Assembly (NCBI RefSeq): GCF_947503795.1
Contig: NZ_CANNEZ010000002.1
Coordinates: 372,001 to 436,000, forward strand
DNA: 64,000 nucleotides
DNA from: an uncultured Jannaschia sp.
Lineage (GTDB): Bacteria; Pseudomonadota; Alphaproteobacteria; Rhodobacterales; Rhodobacteraceae
Direction: 5' to 3'
Of the stretch, positions 53,190 through 61,190 are shown one piece after another; position 1 is the stretch's first letter, and each line of letters begins with the position of its first letter. The position numbers and the translations under genes were made by a program. A model generated the notes under the pieces. That model ran no database searches, had not been told where the DNA came from, and saw nothing but the letters and a program-made list of their open reading frames with translations.

Positions 53190-54527
53190 TCAGATCGCGG
53201 TGCTGTGGCGACCGGTCGGCACGGGCTCCGCATCCATCGCGAGCGCGACCATTCGCGCCAGGTGCAGCGCCTCGTCACGGATGCGCAGGGCGCCCGTTCG
53301 GGTGCGGATCACCGCCTCGGGCCAGTGCAGAGCGGCGCGAGCGGTCAATTCGGCGACCGATTGCCGATCCGGGAAGGCCGTGGGGTCGACGGCGAAGTCG
53401 CAGAGCAGGCGTTCGATGACCTCGCCGACCAGCCGGTCGCGGTTGGTCAATGCGTAGCCCCGCGCGACGGCGGGACGCCCGCGCTGCACCCGGGCCTTCC
53501 AGTCGCCGGTGCGCGCCGCGTTCTGCAGATAGCCCTGCGGAAGCCGCGAGATCGAGGACGCGCCGAGCCCGATCAGGACCTCGGCCCTGTCGGTCGTGTA
53601 GCCCTGGAAGTTGCGGCGAAGCGTCCCCGCCCGAGCGGCGATGGCCATCGGATCGGCCGGCCGCGCGAAATGGTCGATCCCGACCGCCGCATAGCCCGCC
53701 TCGCGCATCCGGTCGGCCGCGCGACGCGCCAGTTCGAGCCGGGCATGGGCGTCGGGCAACGCGTCGGCCTCGATCATGACCTGCCGTTTCGAGGCCCAGG
53801 GGACATGCGCGTAGCCATAGAGCGCAACCCGATCCGGGATCAGCGACAGCGCCTGGTCCAGCGTGCGATCGATGGTTTTCACGCTCTGGTGCGGCAGCCC
53901 GTAGAGAAGGTCGAGATTGATCGCTGATATGCCCCGCGCGCGCAGACCGTTCACGGCGGCGGCGGTCTGGGCGAAGCTTTGCGGCCGGCCGATGGCGGCC
54001 TGCACGGCGGAGTCGAAATCCTGCACCCCGAGGCTCGCGCGCGTCAGCCCGGCCTCGGCCAGCGCGTCGAGGCGTGCGGCGTCGAGCTCGGTCGGGTCGA
54101 CCTCGACCGAAACCTCGGCGCCGGGCGCGCGGGGAAAGCGCGCCTCGAGCATGGCGAAGAGCCGGGCCATCGCCTCGGCGGGCAAGAGCGTCGGCGTGCC
54201 GCCCCCGAGGTGAAGATGCGCGACGGTCACGTCCGGCGGCAGGGCATCGGCGATCAGCGCGATCTCGTCTTCGAGCGCATCGAGATAGGAGAGGAGCGGG
54301 GCGGTGCTGCGCGTCCCTTGGGTGCGGCAGGCGCAGAACCAGCAGAGGCGGCGACAGAACGGGATATGCACATAAAGCGAGATCCGCGATCCGGGGGGCA
54401 CAGCGCCGAGCCAGCCCAGCGCCGCATCGGGCCCCACCCCGTCATGGAAGCGCGTCGCCGGCGGATAGCTGGTATAGCGCGGGGCGCGGGCCTCGATTGC
54501 GCGGATATCGAGCATCTGGCGTGTCAT
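53190..54527 (-). CDS. hemN: Oxygen-independent coproporphyrinogen III oxidase
   Basis: A 445-residue radical-SAM enzyme of haem synthesis that works without oxygen. The cluster motif is YVHIPFCRRLCWFCACRT with Cys58, Cys62 and Cys65 binding the 4Fe-4S cluster and Cys67 as the extra family cysteine. LHLGGGTPTLL, SVEVDPTEL, LGVQDFDSAVQ and NLDLLYGLPHQ are all HemN hallmarks. I use ATG 54527 (MTRQMLDIRAIEARAPRYTSYPP in outline), which restores the usual N-terminus; upstream in-frame ATGs would run across the FNR box. The FNR box at 54562-54575 lies 35 bp upstream of its start, consistent with induction at low oxygen. Confidence 0.94.
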   Translation of the reverse strand: MTRQMLDIRAIEARAPRYTSYPPATRFHDGVGPDAALGWLGAVPPGSRISLYVHIPFCRRLCWFCACRTQGTRSTAPLLSYLDALEDEIALIADALPPDVTVAHLHLGGGTPTLLPAEAMARLFAMLEARFPRAPGAEVSVEVDPTELDAARLDALAEAGLTRASLGVQDFDSAVQAAIGRPQSFAQTAAAVNGLRARGISAINLDLLYGLPHQSVKTIDRTLDQALSLIPDRVALYGYAHVPWASKRQVMIEADALPDAHARLELARRAADRMREAGYAAVGIDHFARPADPMAIAARAGTLRRNFQGYTTDRAEVLIGLGASSISRLPQGYLQNAARTGDWKARVQRGRPAVARGYALTNRDRLVGEVIERLLCDFAVDPTAFPDRQSVAELTARAALHWPEAVIRTRTGALRIRDEALHLARMVALAMDAEPVPTGRHSTAI

Positions 54528-54561
54528 GGCCTCGACTTGGCCCATGCGGCATGATGAAACC

Positions 54562-54575
54562 TTGATTTGCATCAA
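54562..54575. promoter_or_regulatory. FNR/FnrL box between hemN and fnrL
   Basis: TTGAT-TTGC-ATCAA, a perfect match to the FNR consensus TTGAT-N4-ATCAA, in the 70-bp gap between divergent hemN and fnrL. It can serve both genes: activation of hemN and autoregulation of fnrL, being only 22 bp before the fnrL start codon. Confidence 0.88.
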
Positions 54576-54597
54576 CCTCCCCTTCAGGAGCCGGGAC

Positions 54598-55329
54598 ATG
54601 TCCAAGCTCGATCTGACACTCGCGACCGAAGGCTGCGCCGCCTGCCCGATCCGGCACCGCGCGGTCTGCGCGTCCTGCGAGGGCGACGAACTCGACCGGC
54701 TGGCGGCGATGAAATCCTACCGGTCGTGGCGCGCGGGCGAGACGATCGTGATGGAAGGCGAGGCGCTGTCCTTCGTCGGGTCGGTCGTGTCGGGCTGCGC
54801 CACGCTGACCCGATCGCTGGAAGACGGCCGGATGCAGATGGTCGGCCTCCTGATGCCGTCGGATTTCGTGGGACGTCCGGGGCGCGCGACCGCCCCCTAC
54901 GAGGTGGTGGCCGCGACCGACGTGACGCTCTGCTGCTTTCGCCGGTCCGAGTTCGAGACGATGATCGACGACACGCCGCATGTGGCGACCCGCCTGCTTG
55001 AGATGTCGCTCGACGAGCTCGACGCCGCGCGGGACTGGATGCTGGTGCTGGGCCGCAAGACCGCGCGCGAGAAGGTCGCGACGCTTCTGGCGATCGTGCT
55101 GCGCCGCTCGGTCGTGTCCGGCGGGCCGCTCCGGGCCGAGCTGCCGCTGACCCGCGAGGCGATGGCGACCTATCTGGGCCTGACCATTGAGACCGTCAGC
55201 CGCCAGATGACCGCGCTCCGCAAGGCCGGGATCATCCGGCTCGAGGGCAAGCGCGGCGTCATCTGCGACGATCTCGCGGTGCTCCTGATGGAAGCCGGCG
55301 ACGACGAGGACGGCATGAACCTCGCCTGA
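54598..55329 (+). CDS. fnrL: Crp/Fnr family oxygen-responsive regulator FnrL
   Basis: A 243-residue Fnr-type activator. N-terminal cysteines 13, 16, 24 and 27 (CAACPIRHRAVCASC) and Cys112 or Cys113 (VTLCCFRR) can supply the four ligands of an oxygen-labile 4Fe-4S cluster. The cyclic-nucleotide-binding fold follows, and the C-terminal HTH LTREAMATYLGLTIETVSRQ contains the E-SR recognition pattern for TTGAT half-sites. It is placed between hemN and ccoN, two of its classical targets. ATG 54598 follows TTCAGGAG. Confidence 0.93.
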   Translation: MSKLDLTLATEGCAACPIRHRAVCASCEGDELDRLAAMKSYRSWRAGETIVMEGEALSFVGSVVSGCATLTRSLEDGRMQMVGLLMPSDFVGRPGRATAPYEVVAATDVTLCCFRRSEFETMIDDTPHVATRLLEMSLDELDAARDWMLVLGRKTAREKVATLLAIVLRRSVVSGGPLRAELPLTREAMATYLGLTIETVSRQMTALRKAGIIRLEGKRGVICDDLAVLLMEAGDDEDGMNLA

Positions 55330-55351
55330 GGCGACATCGACGCGCGACCGC

Positions 55352-55365
55352 TTGACCTGAATCAA
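55352..55365. promoter_or_regulatory. FNR/FnrL box upstream of ccoN
   Basis: TTGAC-CTGA-ATCAA, one mismatch from the FNR consensus, 78 bp before the ccoN start codon and 22 bp after the fnrL stop. Position and sequence fit activation of the cbb3 oxidase operon under low oxygen. Confidence 0.87.
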
Positions 55366-55443
55366 GGCCCCGCGCCCCGACCCACGTCTATCCCACCCTC
55401 GGACGGGCCCCCCTCATGGGCTCCGGAGGAAGGGAACGACCGG

Positions 55444-57036
55444 ATGGACTACCTCAAGATCGGACTTCTCGGACTGGTGGCGCTGTTTGCCGCCATCGCC
55501 GCGAATTATGCCCATGACGCGGCCTACATGCTGCACGCGCTGATCATCATGGTGGTCGCCGTGGGCATGCTCATCTGGACGCTGCGCGGCATGGAAGAGG
55601 CACCCCGCCTGGTCGAGGCCGAGCTGGGCTACATGGACGGGCCGGTCCGCTTCGGCGTGCTGGCCACGTCCTTCTGGGGCGTGGTGGGGATGCTGGCCGG
55701 CGTGTTCATCGCCTTCCAGCTTGCCTTTCCGGCGCTGAACTTCGACTGGGGCCAGCCCTATACCAATTTCGGCCGCCTGCGCCCGCTGCACACCAGCGCG
55801 GTGATCTTCGCCTTCGGCGGCAACGCCCTGATCGCGACCTCGTTCTACATCGTCCAGCGGACGTCGGCCGCGCGGCTCTGGGGCGGGAACCTCGCGTGGT
55901 TCGTGTTCTGGGGCTACAACCTCTTCATCGTGCTGGCGGCGACCGGCTACCTGCTGGGGGCCACCCAGTCGAAGGAATATGCCGAGCCCGAATGGTACGT
56001 GGACATCTGGCTGACCATCGTCTGGGTCGCCTATCTCGCGGTGTTCCTCGGCACGATCATCAAGCGGAAGGAACGCCACATCTACGTGGCCAACTGGTTC
56101 TTCCTCGCCTTCATCGTGACCGTCGCGATGCTGCACATCGTCAACAACCTGAGCGTCCCTGTCAGCATCTTCGGCTCGAAGTCGGTGCAGGTCTTCTCGG
56201 GCGTTCAAGACGCGATGACGCAGTGGTGGTACGGCCATAACGCCGTCGGCTTCTTCCTGACCGCGGGCTTCCTCGGGATGATGTATTACTTCGTCCCCAA
56301 GCAGGCGGGCCGCCCGGTATACTCCTACAAGCTCTCGATCATCCACTTCTGGGCGCTGATCTTCCTCTACATCTGGGCTGGTCCGCACCACCTGCATTAC
56401 ACCGCGCTGCCCGACTGGGCCTCGACGCTGGGGATGGTGTTCTCGATCGTGCTCTGGATGCCCAGCTGGGGCGGCATGATCAACGGCCTGATGACGCTGG
56501 AAGGCGCCTGGGACAAGATCCGCACCGATCCGATCATCCGCATGATGGTGGCCAGCCTCGCCTTCTACGGCATGTCGACCTTCGAGGGGCCGATGATGTC
56601 GATCCGGGCGGTCAACTCGCTGTCGCATTACACCGACTGGACCATCGGGCACGTGCATTCGGGCGCGCTCGGCTGGAACGGCCTCATCACCTTCGCCGCG
56701 ATCTACTTCCTCGTGCCGAAGCTCTGGGGCCGCGCGCGGATGCACTCGATGGCGGCGATCAACCTGCACTTCTGGCTCGCGACCGTGGGGATCGTCCTCT
56801 ACGCGGCCTCGATGTGGGTCACCGGGATCATGGAGGGCCTGATGTGGCGCGAGGTCGACGCGAACGGCTTTCTCGTCAATGCCTTCGCCGACACCGTCGA
56901 CGCCAAGTTCCCCATGTACGTGGTGCGGGCGCTGGGCGGGGTGCTCTACCTCTCGGGCGCGCTGGTGATGTCCTGGAACATGTGGATGACGATCCGGGCC
57001 CCCCGGACATCCGCGATCGCAACCCCGGCGGAGTGA
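55444..57036 (+). CDS. ccoN: Cytochrome c oxidase cbb3-type subunit I
   Basis: A 530-residue catalytic subunit with about twelve to thirteen membrane helices. It holds the haem b and b3-CuB site; the conserved histidines are seen in [52 protein letters not shown] and [17 protein letters not shown]. Length matches the family. It opens the ccoNOQP operon, with the next gene 6 bp downstream. Regulated by the FNR box at 55352-55365. Confidence 0.96.
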   Translation: MDYLKIGLLGLVALFAAIAANYAHDAAYMLHALIIMVVAVGMLIWTLRGMEEAPRLVEAELGYMDGPVRFGVLATSFWGVVGMLAGVFIAFQLAFPALNFDWGQPYTNFGRLRPLHTSAVIFAFGGNALIATSFYIVQRTSAARLWGGNLAWFVFWGYNLFIVLAATGYLLGATQSKEYAEPEWYVDIWLTIVWVAYLAVFLGTIIKRKERHIYVANWFFLAFIVTVAMLHIVNNLSVPVSIFGSKSVQVFSGVQDAMTQWWYGHNAVGFFLTAGFLGMMYYFVPKQAGRPVYSYKLSIIHFWALIFLYIWAGPHHLHYTALPDWASTLGMVFSIVLWMPSWGGMINGLMTLEGAWDKIRTDPIIRMMVASLAFYGMSTFEGPMMSIRAVNSLSHYTDWTIGHVHSGALGWNGLITFAAIYFLVPKLWGRARMHSMAAINLHFWLATVGIVLYAASMWVTGIMEGLMWREVDANGFLVNAFADTVDAKFPMYVVRALGGVLYLSGALVMSWNMWMTIRAPRTSAIATPAE

Positions 57037-57042
57037 CCTGAC

Positions 57043-57879
57043 ATGAGCACCGATCCCAGAGACCCGAACTACGACCCCGAGGACGACCCGAAGGTGGTCA
57101 CCGCCGCAGAAGGGCTGGCCGAGGGCCGCGTTCCCAACGAGCTTCCGCCCGAGACGGAGACCATCACCTTCCACCAGCGCTTCGAGCGGAACGCGACGCT
57201 CCTCCTCGTGGGCAGCCTCGTGGTGGTCGCCATCGGCGGCATCGTCGAGATCGCGCCGCTCTTCTGGCTGGAAAACACCATCGAGGAGGTCGAGGGGATG
57301 CGCCCCTACACCCCACTGGAGCTGGCCGGGCGTGACATCTACATCCGCGAGGGCTGCTATGTCTGCCACAGCCAGATGATCCGTCCGATGCGCGACGAGG
57401 TGGAGCGCTACGGGCATTACTCACTGGCCGCCGAGAGCATGTACGACCACCCGTTCCAATGGGGCTCCAAGCGGACGGGGCCGGACCTCGCCCGTGTCGG
57501 CCTGCGCTACTCGGACGAATGGCATGTCGATCACCTGATGGACCCGCAATCGGTCGTCCCCGAGAGCATCATGCCGAAATACGCGTTTCTTGCCGGCAGC
57601 CGGCTGGAGACCGGGCAGACCGAGGCGCTGGTCGCGACCCACGCGCTGGTCGGCGTGCCCTATACCGAGGAGATGATCGAGATGGCCGCCGCCGATATCC
57701 GCGTGCAGGCCGATCCCGACGCCGACTGGGACGGGCTCTTGGAGCGCTATCCCAGCGCCCAGGTCCGCAACTTCGACGGCCTTCCCGCGCTGACCGAGAT
57801 GGATGCGCTCGTGGCCTACCTGCAGATGATGGGCACGCTGGTGGACTTCTCCACCTTCGAGCCCGACGCCAGCCGCTGA
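57043..57879 (+). CDS. ccoO: Cytochrome c oxidase cbb3-type subunit II
   Basis: A 278-residue membrane-anchored mono-haem cytochrome c. One N-terminal helix ([20 protein letters not shown], about 51-70) precedes the haem c motif CYVCH (Cys105, Cys108, His109) and the axial methionine in [11 protein letters not shown]. Typical CcoO starts a few residues before the helix; here about 35 acidic, proline-rich residues are added at the N-terminus ([12 protein letters not shown] and onwards). The start at ATG 57043 is the only one close to the ccoN stop, and codons in the extra part look like the rest, so the extension is probably translated. Confidence 0.94.
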   Translation: MSTDPRDPNYDPEDDPKVVTAAEGLAEGRVPNELPPETETITFHQRFERNATLLLVGSLVVVAIGGIVEIAPLFWLENTIEEVEGMRPYTPLELAGRDIYIREGCYVCHSQMIRPMRDEVERYGHYSLAAESMYDHPFQWGSKRTGPDLARVGLRYSDEWHVDHLMDPQSVVPESIMPKYAFLAGSRLETGQTEALVATHALVGVPYTEEMIEMAAADIRVQADPDADWDGLLERYPSAQVRNFDGLPALTEMDALVAYLQMMGTLVDFSTFEPDASR

Positions 57880-57890
57880 GGAGACGCGAC

Positions 57891-58109
57891 ATGGACCTCT
57901 ATTCCCTCCTGCGCGAGATTGCCGACAGCTGGGGCCTTCTCGCCCTCTTCGCCTTCTTCGTGTTCTGCGCCGTCTGGGTGTTCCGCCCCGGCTCGCGCCC
58001 GATCCACGACGACGCAGCACAGGTGCCGTTCCGAGAAACCGAACCGATGGCCTGTCCGAACGCCTGCCCCGCCTGCACCTGTGCGCGCCCGATCGGGGGT
58101 GCGAAATGA
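57891..58109 (+). CDS. ccoQ: Cbb3-type oxidase subunit CcoQ/FixQ with cysteine-rich tail
   Basis: A 72-residue small subunit. One membrane helix (LLALFAFFVFCAVWVF, about 16-31) is followed by the typical FRPGSRPIHDDAAQVPFRE. The last part, MACPNACPACTCARP, adds four cysteines in about ten residues, a pattern that could bind a metal or a cluster on the cytoplasmic side. CcoQ stabilises the oxidase complex. It lies 11 bp after ccoO and overlaps ccoP by 4 bp (ATGA). Confidence 0.9.
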   Translation: MDLYSLLREIADSWGLLALFAFFVFCAVWVFRPGSRPIHDDAAQVPFRETEPMACPNACPACTCARPIGGAK

Positions 58110-58981
58110 GCGACAAGAAAATCGACGACGCCACCGGAACCGAGACCACGGGTCACGTCTGGGACGGCATCGAGGAGCTGAACACGCCCCTGCCCCGCTG
58201 GTGGCTCTGGACCTTCTACGCGACCATCGTCTGGGGCGTGATCTACACGATCCTGTTCCCGGCCTGGCCGCTGATCTCGGGCGCGACGGCGGGCGTGCTG
58301 GGCTATTCGACCCGCGCCGAGGTGGCCGCCGAGATCGAGCGTGTCGCGCTGTCGAACGCGGATCTGACCGAGAGCCTCGTGGCGACCGACCTCGCCGTGC
58401 TGCCGGCCAACGAGGAGCTTTTGCGCTTCGCCGTCTCGGCGGGCGAGAGCGTCTTCGCCAACAATTGCTCGCAATGCCACGGGCGGGGGGCCGCGGGCGT
58501 GCAGGCGGCGGGCTATCCGAACCTGCTCGACGATGACTGGCTCTGGGGCGGCACGCTGGACGAGATCGCCTTCACGGTTCGCCACGGCATCCGCAACGAG
58601 ACCGACCCGGATGCCCGCTGGTCCGAGATGCCCGCCTTCGGCGAGATCCTCGAGGACGGGGAGATCGCGGCGCTGACGGCCCATGTCCGGAACCTCGGGG
58701 GCCTGAGCGAGGCCGATGCGGCCGGGGCCGAGCTCTATCTCGACAATTGCGCGGCCTGTCACGGCGACGCGGGGCTGGGCGACCGCGAACTGGGCGCACC
58801 CAACCTGACGGATGCGATTTGGCTCTATGGCGGCGACCCGGAGGCGGTCGAATACTCGATCCGCAACGCGCGCTTCGGCGTGATGCCGCCCTGGGCGGAC
58901 CGGCTGGGTGAGGCGCAGGTCCGCGCGGTCGCGGCCTATGTCCATGGCCTCGGCGGCGGCGAAGCCCAGATCGCCGAGTGA
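58106..58981 (+). CDS. ccoP: Cytochrome c oxidase cbb3-type subunit III
   Basis: A 291-residue di-haem cytochrome c anchored by an N-terminal helix (WWLWTFYATIVWGVIYTILFP, about 32-52). The haem c motifs are CSQCH (Cys121, Cys124, His125) and CAACH (Cys215, Cys218, His219), and two methionines (SEMPAFG and FGVMPPW) supply the axial ligands. It passes electrons from soluble cytochrome c to CcoO and CcoN. Last gene of the operon; a strong hairpin follows. Confidence 0.95.
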   Translation: MSDKKIDDATGTETTGHVWDGIEELNTPLPRWWLWTFYATIVWGVIYTILFPAWPLISGATAGVLGYSTRAEVAAEIERVALSNADLTESLVATDLAVLPANEELLRFAVSAGESVFANNCSQCHGRGAAGVQAAGYPNLLDDDWLWGGTLDEIAFTVRHGIRNETDPDARWSEMPAFGEILEDGEIAALTAHVRNLGGLSEADAAGAELYLDNCAACHGDAGLGDRELGAPNLTDAIWLYGGDPEAVEYSIRNARFGVMPPWADRLGEAQVRAVAAYVHGLGGGEAQIAE

Positions 58982-59048
58982 TCCCGATCCCGGCGCGCCG
59001 ATCTACGAGGCGCGCGGGACCCGGTCCGGCTTGAGGGAGCCGGACCCG

Positions 59049-59077
59049 CGCCCCCGCCGTCCGCCACGGCGGGGGCG
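59049..59077 (+). terminator. Strong hairpin after ccoP
   Basis: CGCCCCCGCCGT (59049-59060) pairs perfectly with 59066-59077 across a 5-nt loop. A second, adjacent hairpin is formed by GGTCCGGC (59023-59030) and GCCGGACC (59039-59046). There is no T-run directly behind, but position at the end of ccoNOQP supports a terminator, separating the operon from the MACPF gene. Confidence 0.75.
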
Positions 59078-59149
59078 TCCGTGTAGAGATTTGACTGAAA
59101 AGCCATTTCCGCGTCTTCTGCCCCTTAAAATACATGCGGGAGACGGACG

Positions 59150-60502
59150 ATGGCGGCAGATACCTTTATCGCGCAGACACCGGCGGAGGCCGAAGCGGTC
59201 GCCAGCGGCGTTCTGCCCGGCACAGACACGATCGGTCGCGGCTACGACGTCTTCGGCCAGTATTGCGAGCCGTCCTCGATCAAGGCGCGCCTCTTCGACC
59301 TCGGACCGCTCGATCACGACGTGCCCGGCACGCCCTTCACCACCTCCGAGCTGGTGCAGGTCCAGGAGACGACCCGCGGCATGGCCGAGCTTCTGGAAAG
59401 CCGCAGCCTACAGGACTTCTCGAAATCGCTGAGCGCGTCGATCGGGCTCAAGGGCCAGACGGCCTATTTCGAGGGCGAGTTGGACGCGGCCTTCGCCTGC
59501 AAGGAACGCCGGATCGCGACGGCCAGCTTCTTCCAGGTGACCTACAACATCATCTACCGACGGCTGAACCTGCCCTCGTTCACCGAGATGCGGGGGCATC
59601 TGCGCGCGGGTGTGGCCAAGGATCTCGACGGGGCCATGACGCCGGAGGAGGTGATCGCGACCTACGGGACGCATTACCTGGAAGCGGTCACGGTCGGCGG
59701 GCGCGGCAGCATTTGCATCGCCATCGACCGCGCAGAGGCCAGCAAGACCGTCGACCTGACCGCGTCGGCCCGCATGACCGCGGCGAGCCTGACGGGCAAG
59801 TTCGAGGGTCATATGGACAGCGAGATGACGACGGCCGTCGAGACGATGAAGGAGAAATCGCACCGGAAGGCGCGGGTCTGCGGCGGTGACCCGGCCAAGG
59901 GCGAGGCGCTCCTGCAGGGTGGCTACCAGGCCTGGGCCGACACGGTCGAGGCGCGTCCGGCCGTCTGCGACATCACCGGAGGTCTGCAACCGATCAGCAG
60001 GCTGGCCGGCACGGCCGAACGACGCGCCGCGCTCGACGCGGCCATCGCGGCCGAGGAGATGCGCCATCCGCTGCCCGATGCGCCCGACATCGTGCCGGTC
60101 CACGGCTTTCATCACAGCAGTCCGAGCCGTTGGTTCTTCACCACCCAGCCCGAAACCGCGCCCTCGGGCTGGGACGATGAAGGCGTCCGCTTCTATGCGT
60201 TCAAGGATGGCTCCCGCCCCGGCACCGCGCAGATCTATCGCTACTACAACAAGAATGAGGACGCGTTCTACATGACCACGGACCCGGAATCGGGATACGA
60301 CGTCTGGGGTGACCGGACGCCCGCATTCCATGCCTATGACGCGCCCGATGCCGCGGCCGACACGGTGCGCATCAATGCCTATTCCGCGCAGCGCGACTAC
60401 AAACATCCTGGCCGGGGTTGGTACTACACCCCGCAGACCAGCGTGAAAGGCTGGACCAAGCAGGACCGCGTCCGGTTCTGGGTGCCGATGATCCCGCGCT
60501 GA
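59150..60502 (+). CDS. MACPF (perforin-like) domain protein
   Basis: A 450-residue protein. Residues about 25-300 match the membrane-attack-complex/perforin fold: an opening GRGYDVFGQY (29-38), the MACPF signature YGTHYLEAVTVGGRG (172-186), and the downstream CGGDPAKGEALL, YQAWADTVEARPAVCDITGGL and LQPISRL segments usual for bacterial members. The C-terminal 130 residues form a separate domain with IYRYYNKNEDAFYMTTD, WYYTPQT and SRWFFTTQ, a repeat pattern like DUF5648-type lectin-like modules, which may bind a surface. There is no signal peptide. The gene stands alone between the ccoNOQP and ccoGHI operons and does not look functionally linked to respiration. Pore formation is inferred from the family. 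Confidence 0.82.
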   Translation: MAADTFIAQTPAEAEAVASGVLPGTDTIGRGYDVFGQYCEPSSIKARLFDLGPLDHDVPGTPFTTSELVQVQETTRGMAELLESRSLQDFSKSLSASIGLKGQTAYFEGELDAAFACKERRIATASFFQVTYNIIYRRLNLPSFTEMRGHLRAGVAKDLDGAMTPEEVIATYGTHYLEAVTVGGRGSICIAIDRAEASKTVDLTASARMTAASLTGKFEGHMDSEMTTAVETMKEKSHRKARVCGGDPAKGEALLQGGYQAWADTVEARPAVCDITGGLQPISRLAGTAERRAALDAAIAAEEMRHPLPDAPDIVPVHGFHHSSPSRWFFTTQPETAPSGWDDEGVRFYAFKDGSRPGTAQIYRYYNKNEDAFYMTTDPESGYDVWGDRTPAFHAYDAPDAAADTVRINAYSAQRDYKHPGRGWYYTPQTSVKGWTKQDRVRFWVPMIPR

Positions 60503-60512
60503 GGCGCGCGCG

Positions 60513-61049
60513 TCAGACGGCGGCGAAGACCACGATCATGGCGAGAACGTAGATCAGGATGCCGCCGCCGATCAGCAGGTAGTGGAAGTTCCCCATCGCC
60601 TGCGCCTTCAGGATCGAGCGCATCTGGCCCAGCATCTCGGGCCAGGTGTAGCTGACGAAATCGCCCTGGGTGAACACCGCCTTGATGCGCCCCTCGTCAT
60701 CGACCACCGGCAGCCGCCGGAAGCGCTCGTTCGACATGATCCGCAGCCAGTCGACCATGTCGTCCGTCTCCCGCGCGAGCCGGGGCTCCGCGGTCATGAT
60801 CTCCGAGAGGGGCGTCGTCTTGGCGTCGAGGCCGCGTCCGACGATCTTGTTCATGATGTCGCGCTCGGTGACGACGCCGATCACCCGGTCGTCGGGGTCG
60901 GTCACGATGACGCAGCCGTAGTTCTTGTCGGACATCGCGGCCACGGCCTCGGAAACCATGGCGTCGGGTGGGCGCGTGAGCGGGCGGGGCTTGGCGCGGT
61001 ATTCCGCCCTATCCATCAAACGGTTACCGCCGCGTGTGTCATCCGCCAT
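60513..61049 (-). CDS. CBS-domain protein with C-terminal membrane helix
   Basis: A 178-residue protein. Two CBS motifs cover about residues 28-135: the first with VSEAVAAMSDKNYGCVIVTDPDDRVIGVVTERDIMNKIV, quoted here only as landmarks (GVVTERDI), the second with FRRLPVVDDEGRIKAVFTQGDF. Such pairs bind adenine nucleotides. One hydrophobic helix (YLLIGGGILIYVLAMIVVF, about 157-175) ends the protein, so the sensor is probably tethered to the inner membrane. It is divergent from ccoG; the FNR box at 61118-61131 lies 69 bp upstream of its start and may affect both genes. Start ATG 61049 follows GAGGGACG. Confidence 0.85.
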   Translation of the reverse strand: MADDTRGGNRLMDRAEYRAKPRPLTRPPDAMVSEAVAAMSDKNYGCVIVTDPDDRVIGVVTERDIMNKIVGRGLDAKTTPLSEIMTAEPRLARETDDMVDWLRIMSNERFRRLPVVDDEGRIKAVFTQGDFVSYTWPEMLGQMRSILKAQAMGNFHYLLIGGGILIYVLAMIVVFAAV

Positions 61050-61117
61050 GATCGTCCCTCCTCGGGTGTCTACCAGACGACCTAAGGGGCGCGGGCGCGC
61101 GGTCAAAACACGGACCG

Positions 61118-61131
61118 TTGACCTGGATCAA
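61118..61131. promoter_or_regulatory. FNR/FnrL box upstream of ccoG
   Basis: TTGAC-CTGG-ATCAA, one mismatch from consensus and nearly the same as the box in front of ccoN. It is 59 bp before the ccoG start codon and 69 bp before the divergent CBS gene, so low-oxygen control of the assembly operon, and perhaps of the CBS gene, is likely. Confidence 0.87.
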
Positions 61132-61190
61132 GGCCGTGGGCCCGGCAGCTGGGGCATGAGCGGGCAGTCCCGCTTTCCCTCAAGGCGATC

